Of a stretch of DNA of 64,000 nucleotides, positions 55,317-64,000 are shown piece by piece (positions within the stretch are counted from its first letter, which is position 1; each line of letters opens with the position of its first letter). The translations under genes were made by a program, and so were the position numbers. The DNA comes from Pegoplata infirma (Eukaryota > Arthropoda > Insecta > Diptera > Anthomyiidae). The notes under the pieces were generated by a model. That model ran no database searches. It had not been told where the DNA came from and saw only the letters and a program-made list of their open reading frames with translations. The stretch is from contig OY992536.1 in NCBI GenBank assembly GCA_963921195.1, positions 111,006,778-111,070,777 of the forward strand. Direction: 5' to 3'.

Positions 55317-56820
55317 AAAAAACTGTAATGTTAGCAAAAAAACTTGTAAACCTACAAGAAAATTTGCTGATTTTGAACCCACAATTTTTTTGGTAAAGTT
55401 AGCAAAAATGTTTTGCCAAAAATTAGTTAACTGAAATTTTTTTATTTCAACTTAGTTCAGACACATTTGAGGACCCCATTGGGTTCGGTACCGATAGGTC
55501 CTGACCCCGATGGGCCTAGACCTAGTTGGGTTCCTTAAAAATCGTCATAGTTTTTGATCCAAAATTTGTGTCCGTTTCGCTCTACCTTGCTTAGTTTTTG
55601 AGATACGTGATTTTAGGGGACCACCTGGGTTTTGAGAATTACAAAAATCGATAACTTCAAAAATATTACTCGGAGAGCTTTTGATTATTTTGCGGTCTTG
55701 TTCTACGTGTCGAGAGCTACAAAAATGCTTTCGGACTTTTTGTTGTGTCGGCAATATTTACCGAGATATGAGCATTTTAAAATTTTCGGGAATGCTAACT
55801 TTTTTGGATCCAAAGTTAGGACCCATTAGGGTCCACACATGTGAAGGGGACCGGCGATACTAGAGAACCAAAAATGGCCTCCATTTTGTTCTATCTGGCT
55901 TAGTTTCCGAGATACAGAGATTCGAAGAATGAAATCCTTTTCGAATGAACTCTCAAAAAAAATCCATTCAATTTTCATAGTCAGTGAATGCATTCGATTT
56001 CATAAATCAACATTGGAATTCATTCGATTGAATGAACTAAAATAAATGCATTCGATTTCTTGTTCATTCGATTTAGAAAAATCGAATGCATTCTATTTTT
56101 TATCATTCCACTGCGAATGCAATCTATTTTATAAATATATAGACCAAAATTAACTGCCTATACGTCAAAAAAAATTTAAGAGTGTTAGCGATACTATGGA
56201 CAAAAAATTGGCTCCGTTTTGCTCTATCTTGGTTAGTTTTTTAAGTTTTTTATGCAATGATTGAATAAGCCATTCAATTTTTTAAATTGAATGAAAAGAA
56301 AATCGATTACATTCGCAAGTGAATGCATTCGATTTTTAAAAGTCAAATGAAAAATAATCGAATGCATTCGATTTTTGAAAGTCGAATGAAAAATAAAACG
56401 AATGCATTCGATATTTATAAATCGAATGAGTCTAAAGTGAATTCATTCAATTCGCTAAAATGTGATTGGGGAATGCAATCACTAAATTTTCACTCAGAAT
56501 GACAAATCGAATTAAGGAATGAAATCCTTCGAAGCTCTGCCGAGATAGCGCCATTTAAAGTTTTCTGAAAATAAAAAAAAATTACCATTTATTTTTGCTA
56601 AAATTAGCAAAAAGCTTGTAAATATTTGGTCAACTCAATTTTAAATTTAGCAAAAAAAAATAAGTTCAAATTTTGTTTAAAATTGCTAATGCGCTAAATG
56701 AAGTTTACAAGATATTTTTGCTAACATGCTAATCTCAACTAAAAATTTGCTAAAAGTTAGCTAACCAGCATTAGCAACAAAAAAAATTAGTAAATCTACT
56801 AATGTATTATTTTGAGTGTA
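55317..56820. mobile_element. TA-flanked element, family G, complete copy with nested hAT-like element
   Basis: Left end TACACTAAAAAAAAAACTG, right end TATTATTTTGAGTGTA. It is the inverse of the truncated copy at 10828-11672, sharing CCGATGGGCCTAGACCTAG, GCTCTACCTTGCTTAG, CTGGCTTAGTTTCCGAGATA and GCTAATGCGCTAAATGAAG. The central part is split by 55915-56539. Short frames inside are not conserved in the other copy. Confidence 0.8.
55915..56539. mobile_element. hAT-like element, exact TSD CCGAGATA, TGAATGCATTCGATT-rich
   Basis: The ends CAGAGATTCGAAG and CTTCGAAGCTCTG are inverses with one or two changes. CCGAGATA is duplicated exactly at 55907-55914 and 56540-56547; family G copy 1 gives the empty site. 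The interior is mostly GAATGCATTCGATTT words. The ends are close to those at 21769-22390. Confidence 0.9.
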
Positions 56821-56824
56821 CTAG

Positions 56825-56900
56825 AGTTTTTCTTTTCCCGGGAAAGAGGGATTCATTTTAAAATTTCCCGGGATCCCGGGAATTCCCGCAAAAACTAAAA
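56825..56900. repeat. CCCGGGATCCCGGG fragment
   Basis: TTTCCCGGGATCCCGGGAAT and neighbours resemble the CCCGGGATTTTCGAGATCCC interior of the hAT-like element at 2693-3295. Probably a scrap of that family. Confidence 0.5.
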
Positions 56901-57365
56901 ACCCAAATTTTTACTCAAAAAAATATATATAAAAACCTTATGAATGCAATTACACTATTTATAATGTTTTTAACACCATAAAACTCATTTATTCTACTTC
57001 ATCTCAGTTCATTTTTACGCTTTGCCTCTAAAACACAATGAAACTGATTCATAGGAATTTCTCAATTATGTCTCTGAAATTGATTGTAACTGTTTCAGAA
57101 AAATTAAATTGTAAGAAAATTTACCCCAAAAAAGTATTAAAAAAATTTAAAAAAAATTAAAAATTCTGGTTTCTAAAAGAAAACCCCGTTAATTTCAGAG
57201 TCATTGCTTACACAGATTTTATATCAATTTATTGATTTAAAAAGAATCATATCCAGAGACATAAATATTTTCTATAGAAACAAATAATCATACTGCAAAT
57301 TTTTCTAATGCAGGTCAAAGAAAGAAAATCTGAAAAAAAGTATCAGGTTCTGATAATTACACCGT
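56901..57365. other. Non-coding, nothing recognised
   Basis: AT-rich; no features. Confidence 0.4.
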
Positions 57366-58072
57366 TCTACAAATCTGAGGTTTGTCGCTGCGTTTTGGAT
57401 GAAACCAAAAAAAGTTGATAGAGTTTGGTGCCCCGATTCCAAAACGGTCACTCAAATTTTTCTATCACGTCACAATTTTGAGAAAATCGCGGTTAAAGTG
57501 TCAAAAAATTACCATTTTGACCATTTTTGAACGCCTATAAAGTAAGATCCTGACATGCAAATGACTTGGTATCTAGCTCATTCGAAAGTGTGTAATTTTC
57601 TCTTTTAGACAAGATAAAATCTTCTTGGAATTTAATTTTCTAAAATGGCAAAAAAATCATTAGCCACAAGTGCTATAAATCTAAAATTTGCATATGAATT
57701 TGTATGGAAATTTGTTGAAAAACACTGTGTAAATAAACTAAATATTGAAAAAATGGAAGGTTTTTTGCTAATGATTTTTTTACCATTTTAGAAAATTAAA
57801 TTTTTAGAACATTTTATCTTATCTTTAAGAGAAAATTACAGGCTTTCGATTGAGCTTGATACCAAGTCATTTGCATGTCAGGATATTATTTTATAAGCTT
57901 TTAAAAAGGGTCAAAAATGCCCTTTTTCGGCCCATTAACCGCGAATTACTCAAAATCCTGATGTGATAGAAAAAATTTGGGCTCCGGATTTGGAATCAGC
58001 GCAACAGACACCATCCAAATCACTACCAAGAATCCAATACGCATTTTCTTGTTGAGCTGTGTTATATCCCAT
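57366..58072. mobile_element. Foldback element, ~300-bp arms
   Basis: ACACCGTTCTACAA at the left pairs with TTGTTGAGCTGTGTT near 58060. Inner pairs are AATGACTTGGTATCTAGCTC (57560) with GAGCTTGATACCAAGTCATT (57853) and AAATGGCAAAAAAATCATTA (57643) with its near-complement at 57767. A truncated copy of the left arm is at 58668-58955. Confidence 0.75.
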
Positions 58073-58270
58073 CGAAGATTTAGACTTAGATATTTTGAGA
58101 CTTTTTTCATTTCGTAAGTCTCAGATTTTATGACATTTTTTAGCTAGAATCTCTCTTGGAATACTTTTTAGTCCCTCCTGGTCCCTGTGTACGTTTCTGT
58201 CATCAATTATCAAGAATTTCAATAAAATCTCTAAAAATCACATACACTCTTATAAATTTTTGTTGAAATT

Positions 58271-58316
58271 TACCCACTTTATTGTAGGTAACTGTTCTCC
58301 TACAATAAAGTGGGTA
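58271..58316. repeat. Perfect 18-bp hairpin stem with 10-nt loop
   Basis: TACCCACTTTATTGTAGG (58271-58288) pairs exactly with 58299-58316; loop TAACTGTTCT. Confidence 0.9.
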
Positions 58317-58667
58317 AAAATACACTATGTGTTTAAATTTCAACATTTGAACACAAAGTGTGTACAGCAAATAAACATTATGTGTGTATTTACTGCTTTG
58401 AAATTTCTCTAGCAATAAACAAAAAGTGTGTAATTTTAAAATATTTGTGTTTATAAAGCTATCCTATGTGCGCAAAGCTATCCTATGTGTGCAAAAATGC
58501 ATTAAAAATGTGCAAAATTACATATTTAATGTTTTTTTGTTAAAAATTTATTCTATTCTAATAAAAAAAAATCCTTTTTAATTTTTATGATTTTTATTTT
58601 ACTTATACACAGTTGAATTACAATTGTATTGAAATATGCTTAAATAGTATTATTTTAATAAACAATT

Positions 58668-58955
58668 AATAACACCGCTCTACAAATCTGAGGTTTGTCG
58701 CTGCGTTTTGGATGAAACCAAAAAAAGTTGTCAAAAAATTGCCATTTTGACCATTTTTGAACGCCTATAAATTAAGATCCTGACATGCAAATGACTTGGT
58801 ATCTAGCTCATTCGAAAGTGTGTAATTTTCTCTTTTAGACAAGATCAAATCTTCTTGGAATTAAATTTTCTAAAATGGTTAAAAAATCATTAACCACAAG
58901 TGCTTTAAATCTTAAGTTTACGTATGAATTTGTATGGAAATTTGTTAAAAAAGAA
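58668..58955. mobile_element. Truncated foldback left arm, second copy
   Basis: ACACCGCTCTACAAATCTGA, GGTTTGTCGCTGCG, then TGCCATTTTGACCATTTTTG and ATCATTAACCACAAGTGCTT repeat 57366-57675 with an internal deletion of about 95 bp after AAAAAAAGTTG. The right arm is missing. Confidence 0.8.
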
Positions 58956-58964
58956 TTCCGTGAT

Positions 58965-59600
58965 TTTTTCTGTAGAAAAAACATCTCAGGTTCTGAAACT
59001 TTTTGTATATAAAAAAATATCTTAGATTCTGACATTTTCTACAGAAAATTTTTTTCAGATTCTTAGACTATCTCAAATTTCGAAACTTTTTCTATTAAAA
59101 AACTGTAGCAGTTTCAAAGAATTTTTAAAAAATAAAAAATGTCAATAGAAATAATGTCTCAGATATTGAGATTTTTCTGTAGAATATCTTAGATACTTTT
59201 TCTGTAGAGAAAATTTTTCAGTTACATTATATTCATAAAAAATGTCTCACATTTGGAAACTTTTTCTGTAGAAAAATGTCTCAGATTTCAAAACTTTTTG
59301 TACAGAAAAAATATGTCAGATTTTTGAATTTTTTTTATAGTCAAATTCTCAAAGTAAATGTTTCAGATTCTGGAATTTTTTATAAAGAAAATTTGACTCA
59401 GATTATGAGAATTTCCAGATAGAAAAAAGATAACAGACTCCTTTAAAAACAAATACCTCAGGTTCTGAGACTTTTTCTAAAAAAAAATTCTTAAACTTTT
59501 TGTACAAAAAAAATTAAATGGATCTTTTAGAAGAAGTTTTGCATTCTGAGACACGTTTCTTTAGAAAATATCTACGACTTTGAGAAACATATAAGACACA
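58965..59600. repeat. GTCTCAGATT minisatellite, array 2 (decayed)
   Basis: Imperfect units of 35-45 bp carrying TCTCAGATTCTGAGACTTTT and TGTAGAAAAAATG words, alike to the arrays at 32.4 and 49.7 kb but more diverged. No Helitron-like head is visible here. Confidence 0.7.
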
Positions 59601-60274
59601 CTTTTTTGTTTAAAAATATATAAAGGCAACTTTTTTGTCTTGATGCGTTGCTTGATTTTGTCTCAACTCTTTAGATGTAAAACAAGAAATCCTTGTTGAG
59701 GTGAAATCGGGATAGACTTGAATTTATCGGCAAAACACAAAAAGATTGTTAACCTCGTTGGCCATTTGCATTTAATTTCTGAAAAAATATTGTTATTTTT
59801 GTTAATGCAGTTCTTTATGTTTGACGCTTTGGGTCTACTTACCTTAATTTACGTTCGTTGTTCCATGTACTATTCCTCTGTGGCTTGTTAAACATTATTT
59901 ATTGTTAATTTTATTCGACTATTCGCCAAACGTTTCTCTGTTTTATAAAATAGTTGTTTATTTATTTCTGTATTTTTTTCCATTTTGATTTTTGATATGA
60001 CAATTTTATAATTACTGCTATAAAAATGTATCATTACACATTTTATGCCTAATATTCGATTTCAAACACAAAATGTGTAATAATAAAATGAATTTTTTTA
60101 AAAACTTACAAATTACTATACAAAATTTTTAATTTTCGATTTTTTGTGTCTAAAATTTAGACTCTAAATGTATTATTTAAACATTTCATGCCTAAATTTA
60201 GACGTTGTGTGTTATTTTAAACACAAATTTACTAACATTATTGTAGTGATTTTACATATATTTTTTAGAGTGTA

Positions 60275-60764
60275 ACTACTGCATCGAATGGCAGGAATTA
60301 AAAACAAAAATTGAGAAAGAAAACCTTGTTTTGCGTGTCCTTGCAATCCTTAAAAACTGTATCCTTGAAGTTCGTTAAAAAAACAAGTACCAACAATAGT
60401 TCTTCGAGTTTTGCAAATCTCATAACAATTCGGTCAAAATCTGATGCAAAATAACACATTTTTTTCAAATTTTAATAAATTTGTTTGGATATTTGCCCTT
60501 TTTCATTTAAGCAAAAATTTAAGTCCAATTTTTGGCAAGTTCTTTTTCGACTACCTTATGGGTATATGGGTAGAAGTAAATTAAATCTTAAAGCTAATAC
60601 AAAAAAGTTGACAAAAATATTAGTTTTTTGCCGTTTCCTGCGTTTTCATTGTTAAATTATACAAATGGTCTATTCGTCCTTATTCGCATGAAGTGTTCAA
60701 TAGTTTAAGGCCAATTGTCACGATAACTTTTTTCGTATGATTACAATATTCAACGAAATTGAGG
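60275..60764. other. Non-coding, nothing recognised
   Basis: AT-rich; no features recognised. Confidence 0.4.
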
Positions 60765-61640
60765 TGACAAAATATATTTGGCTTAAGACCAACAAAAATT
60801 AAAGTGCCCTTATAGTAGACGAAAAATCCTAAAGGATTTTGGTAACGTTTTTTTAGTGAAGTAAAAATTTGTAGAATATTTTAACCGTTAAAATGCACGT
60901 TTTAGTGGACTTCTATGACTCAAAAGTATATTTACATCATTTATTTCACTTATTAATCACTAGGGTGGTGCGTATTCCAATGAAGTGTTCAGACCAACTA
61001 TTAAGAGTGCGGAAAAGTTAGTTTAAGTAAATACAAGCATTTTAAAACCAAAATGGTCAAAATGGGTCCATGTCTTCTGTTAGTGCATCGCGGGTCAAAA
61101 TTGGGGATTTAGAAAAAATGGACATAATTTAAAAAAAAATTGAAAAAAAAATTATTTAAAAAAAAAATGTATAGCATTAATTCGTAGATATTCAGATAAT
61201 TTTTTTTTTGTTCGGATATCGATAACCCACCCAAACGTGAGTCCAAAAAAAAGGAACATTTTTAGCATGGAGCTCAAAATACTTTTTCACAATTTTAAAA
61301 ATTTAATGAAACAAAACGTTAACCCGGCACGCTGTTAAAAGTATTCCCCAATGACATTTAATAACTTTTTTTTATTTTTTTTTTAATTATATCCACTTTT
61401 TCAAAAACCTCAATTTTGACCCGCGATGCGCGAACAGAAAACATGGACTGATTTTTATCATTTTGGTTTAAAATGCTTGTATTTACTTAAACTAACTTTT
61501 CCGCACTATTAAACACGCCTTTGAAAAAACTTCAGTGGGCCATAAAAAAAACTGTAAGTAAGTGAACAAAATCCGTTAAGGATTTAAGTTTACTGTTTTA
61601 ATTTGTTTGTTTCAAGCCAAATACATTTTCGTGTTGAACA
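60765..61640. mobile_element. Foldback element with imperfect ~250-bp arms
   Basis: AATGGTCAAAATGGGTCCAT and TTAGTTTAAGTAAATACAAG (about 61015-61070) pair with 61440-61495. GCATCGCGGGTCAAAATTG (61085) pairs with CAATTTTGACCCGCGATGC (61410). Outer parts (TATTTGGCTTAAGACCAAC against its complement near 61615) pair more weakly. Boundaries approximate. Confidence 0.65.
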
Positions 61641-61815
61641 GTGTTATTATTTATAAAAAACTTAATGCATACTTTTAGGCAGAGAAAAAATAATATATAT
61701 TACATTTTGAGTGAGGTTATAATATTCTCATGATATTCTCATAAAATAATATACAAATAAAAACGTTTTTTTTTCACATTTCAAATACGTATTATATTTT
61801 GAATAGGATTATTCT

Positions 61816-62040
61816 AAAAAAGTAATATTTTTTTATAGCATAATTTTAGGCATGTAGTAAATATATGAATGTTATTAAATAGCGACAACAAACTCTACAT
61901 TTTGCTAAATTTATAAACAAATATGACAATTTATTTAATCTTAAGTTTATAAATTTAGCAATATGTAAAGTTTTTTGTCTCTTTTAAATAACAATATATT
62001 ACATGCCTAAAATTATGCTATAAAAAAATCTTGCTTTTTC
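61816..62040. mobile_element. 225-bp palindromic element
   Basis: ATAGCATAATTTTAGGCATG near 61837 pairs exactly with CATGCCTAAAATTATGCTAT near 62003. Arms are about 100 bp and meet near 61920 (AATTTATAAAC / TTTATAAATT). No TSD assigned. Confidence 0.75.
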
Positions 62041-62980
62041 ATGAAAATCATACGACTCAGTGGTATGGTGTAAACATAGCTTAATTTGTTTTAAGTCTCG
62101 ACGTCGCACTGTGGTCAATATTTCGAGATAGCGGCCAAAACTCCTTTTGGTTTTTGTTCTCCGATTGTAAAGTTATTAGAGTCATATGAAAGTAGACAGT
62201 AGTAAACCTCGGGAGCCAAAAAATTAGAACTCTATTTCAATTATTTCACTGAGAACAGGGTGGTCCAAAATGGGATTTTTCAGAATTTAGTAAATTTATG
62301 ATATTTTTTGTTAATTTATAAAGTTTAAATGATCATAACTTTTTTGTTTTTCAAGATTTTTGGACGAAATAAATTTTGTGTTGTAACTTAACTTATTTCC
62401 TATTACTGGAAAAAAAAATTGAAGCTCTACTGTTTTCAGAACAATTTAAATATTTTTTTTTAAAAAGGTCAAATTTCTCGGAAATTTCCTACTTCATAGA
62501 GCGCAACTCCTGTGAGTCAAGCTGAGTCAAAACACAAATTTACTATTTTGTAGTCCTAACTCTCCCCTACATTCCTATATATACATATCCATGCATCGGG
62601 ACTGCACTTTTTGAGCTACAGCAATTTTTCTGACCCAAGGTAAGATATTCGGTACAAATGCACGTCATATTTTTTGAGAAGTTATTTGTATGTGAAAGTG
62701 GCTGTTATGCATATAATTTGATGAAATTTTGTACAAGAGTTCTTATTGACCCAAAAAATAATTCTGTTGAAATTAGGAGAAGTTGGCCCATATTTGGACC
62801 TAGTCCACATAGAAGGGTGTATCAAAATTTTGACAAAAATGACAATAGAACTCTCAAATTATGTGGTATCTGGCAATTCATTTGGAAAAGGTAAAAAATG
62901 ATTTTATTGCCATCTAATATTACATAACTTAAATACGTGATAATTGCAAATAAATGTAAAACCAATGGAAATAACCTGTG
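62041..62980. other. No recognised gene; possible element end at 62107
   Basis: CACTGTGGTCAATATTTCG at 62107 resembles the left end of the nested element at 29911. A 78-codon frame (62658-62894, MHVIFFEKLFVCESG...) has no recognised motif. Nothing else could be assigned. Confidence 0.4.
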
Positions 62981-64000
62981 GATCCTTGGACCTATCAAAA
63001 AGACCTATCCTTGGACCTATCAAAAGGACCTATCCTTTTACATATCAAAAGGACCTATCCTTGAACCTATCAAATGGATCTGTACTTGGTCCTATCAAAA
63101 GGACCTATCAGAAGGACCTATCCTTGGACTTATGAAAAGGACCTATCCTTGGACCAATAAAAGGACCTATCCTTGGACCTATCAAAAGGACCTATCCTTT
63201 GATCTATCAAAAGGACCTATCCTTGGACCTATCCTAGGACCTTGATCTATTAAAAGGACCTATCCTTTTACATATCAAATGGACCTTTCCTTTCACCTAT
63301 CAAAAGGACCTATCCTAGGACCTATCAAAAGGACATATCCTTGGACCTACCAAAAGGACCTATCCTTTTATATATCAAAAGGACCTATCCTTGGACCTTT
63401 CCTTGGACCTATCAAAAGGACCTATCCTTTGATCTATCAAAAGGATCTATCATTTTGCATAGCAAAAGGACCTATCCTTGGACCTATCAAAAGGACCTAT
63501 CCTTTGATCTATCAAAAGGACCTATCCTTTGATCTATTAAAAGGACCTATCCTTGGACCTACCAAAAGGACCTATCCTTGGACCTATCAAAAGGTCCTAT
63601 CCTTGGACCTATCCTTGGACCTATCAAAAGGACATATCCTTGGACCTATCAAAAGGACCTCTCAAAAGGACCTATCCTTGGATCTATCAAAAGGACCTAT
63701 GCTTGGACTTATTAAAAGGACCTATCCTATGACCTATCAAAAGGACCTATCCTTGGACCTATCAAAAGGACCTATCCTAGTACCAGTCAAAAGGACCTAT
63801 CCTTGTACCTATCCTTTGATCTATCAAAAGGACCTATCCTTTTACATATTAAAAGGACCTATCCTTTGATCTATCAAAAGGGCCTATCCTTTTACATTTT
63901 AAAAGGACCTATCCTTGGACCTATCCTTGGACCTATCAAAAGGACCTATACTAGGACCCATCAAAAGGACCTATCAAAATGACCTATCCTAGGACCAGTC
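62981..64000. repeat. 25-bp satellite array running off the window end
   Basis: About 40 units of GGACCTATCC-TTGGACCTATCAAAA (25 bp), each built from two GGACCTATC half-units plus AAAA. Variant second halves are TTGGACC, TAGGACC, TTTGATC and TTTTACA, interspersed irregularly, with a few missing half-units. The plus strand has no stop codon in any frame of the main unit, which creates long spurious frames with a 25-residue period (KGPILGP, KRTYPWT, QKDLSLDLS, one from each frame). Confidence 0.95.

Larger units (their letters stand above)
58243..60274. mobile_element. Candidate TA-flanked element with TACACTCT ends
   Basis: TACACTCTTATAAA at the left and TTTTTTAGAGTGTA at the right are inverse. 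Both subterminal regions carry ACACAAAGTGTGTA / ACACAAAATGTGTAAT and TATTGTAG words, a TIR-element habit. The middle contains a partial foldback copy and a minisatellite. The unit is tentative because it is 2 kb and the middle is foreign. Confidence 0.5.

Noticed and set aside
62937..63869. Long ORFs (102 and 196 codons) in the right end
   Set aside because: They arise from the stop-free 25-bp satellite; equivalent frames overlap in all registers.

Overview
The window reads as AT-rich dipteran nuclear DNA, probably from a calyptrate fly (house fly, stable fly or blowfly group). The basis is indirect: very high A+T, non-LTR retrotransposons of fly-like families, Helitron/DINE-1-like repeats ending in GGAGGGTATA, and many short non-autonomous DNA transposons. 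I could recognise no host protein gene, rRNA, functional tRNA or CRISPR array in the 64 kb. The coding-like sequence I recognise is reverse transcriptase, RNase H or endonuclease debris. The window looks like a transposon graveyard (intergenic, intronic or heterochromatic).

Layout. 0.3-3.3 kb: three small DNA elements. 3.5-7.4 kb: an old RNase H-bearing LINE (family B) broken by a 1.3 kb palindrome, a fragment of LINE family A, and a hAT-like element. 8.3-11.7 kb: a TA-flanked element holding a tRNA-like sequence and a CAGCAGA minisatellite, then a 1.6 kb palindrome and another TA-flanked element. 12.4-14.4 kb: LINE debris with a duplicated chimeric junction. 14.6-18.2 kb: a Jockey-like LINE split by LINE family A with a perfect 13-bp target-site duplication (TSD). 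19.5-23.4 kb: a 3.9 kb foldback element hosting two elements with 8-bp TSDs. 24.2-29 kb: Helitron-like and CACGTGA-rich repeats. 29.2-31.5 kb: a hAT-like element carrying two further elements one inside another. 32.1-35.8 kb: minisatellite and foldback/MITE nests. 36.8-38.8 kb: a piggyBac-like TTAA element holding LINE debris. 39.2-44.1 kb: LINE family C on the minus strand with a partial tandem duplication, a hAT-like element and a MITE. 44.7-46.6 kb: a 139-bp satellite split by an RTE-like LINE. 47.5-50 kb: Helitron-like repeats and minisatellite. 50.1-53.4 kb: a long family B copy. 54.2-62 kb: more TTAA, TA-flanked, hAT-like and foldback elements. 63.0-64.0 kb: a 25-bp satellite running off the window end.

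How the parts relate. Many insertions have exact TSDs inside older elements, so a relative order can be read from sequence alone: LINE B and the Jockey-like LINE are older than LINE A; the foldbacks are older than their hAT-like and Harbinger-like passengers; the satellite is older than the RTE insertion. Autonomous transposases are absent, so all DNA elements here depend on enzymes encoded elsewhere. Family assignments rest on terminal repeats, TSD length and remembered motifs, not on a database search.
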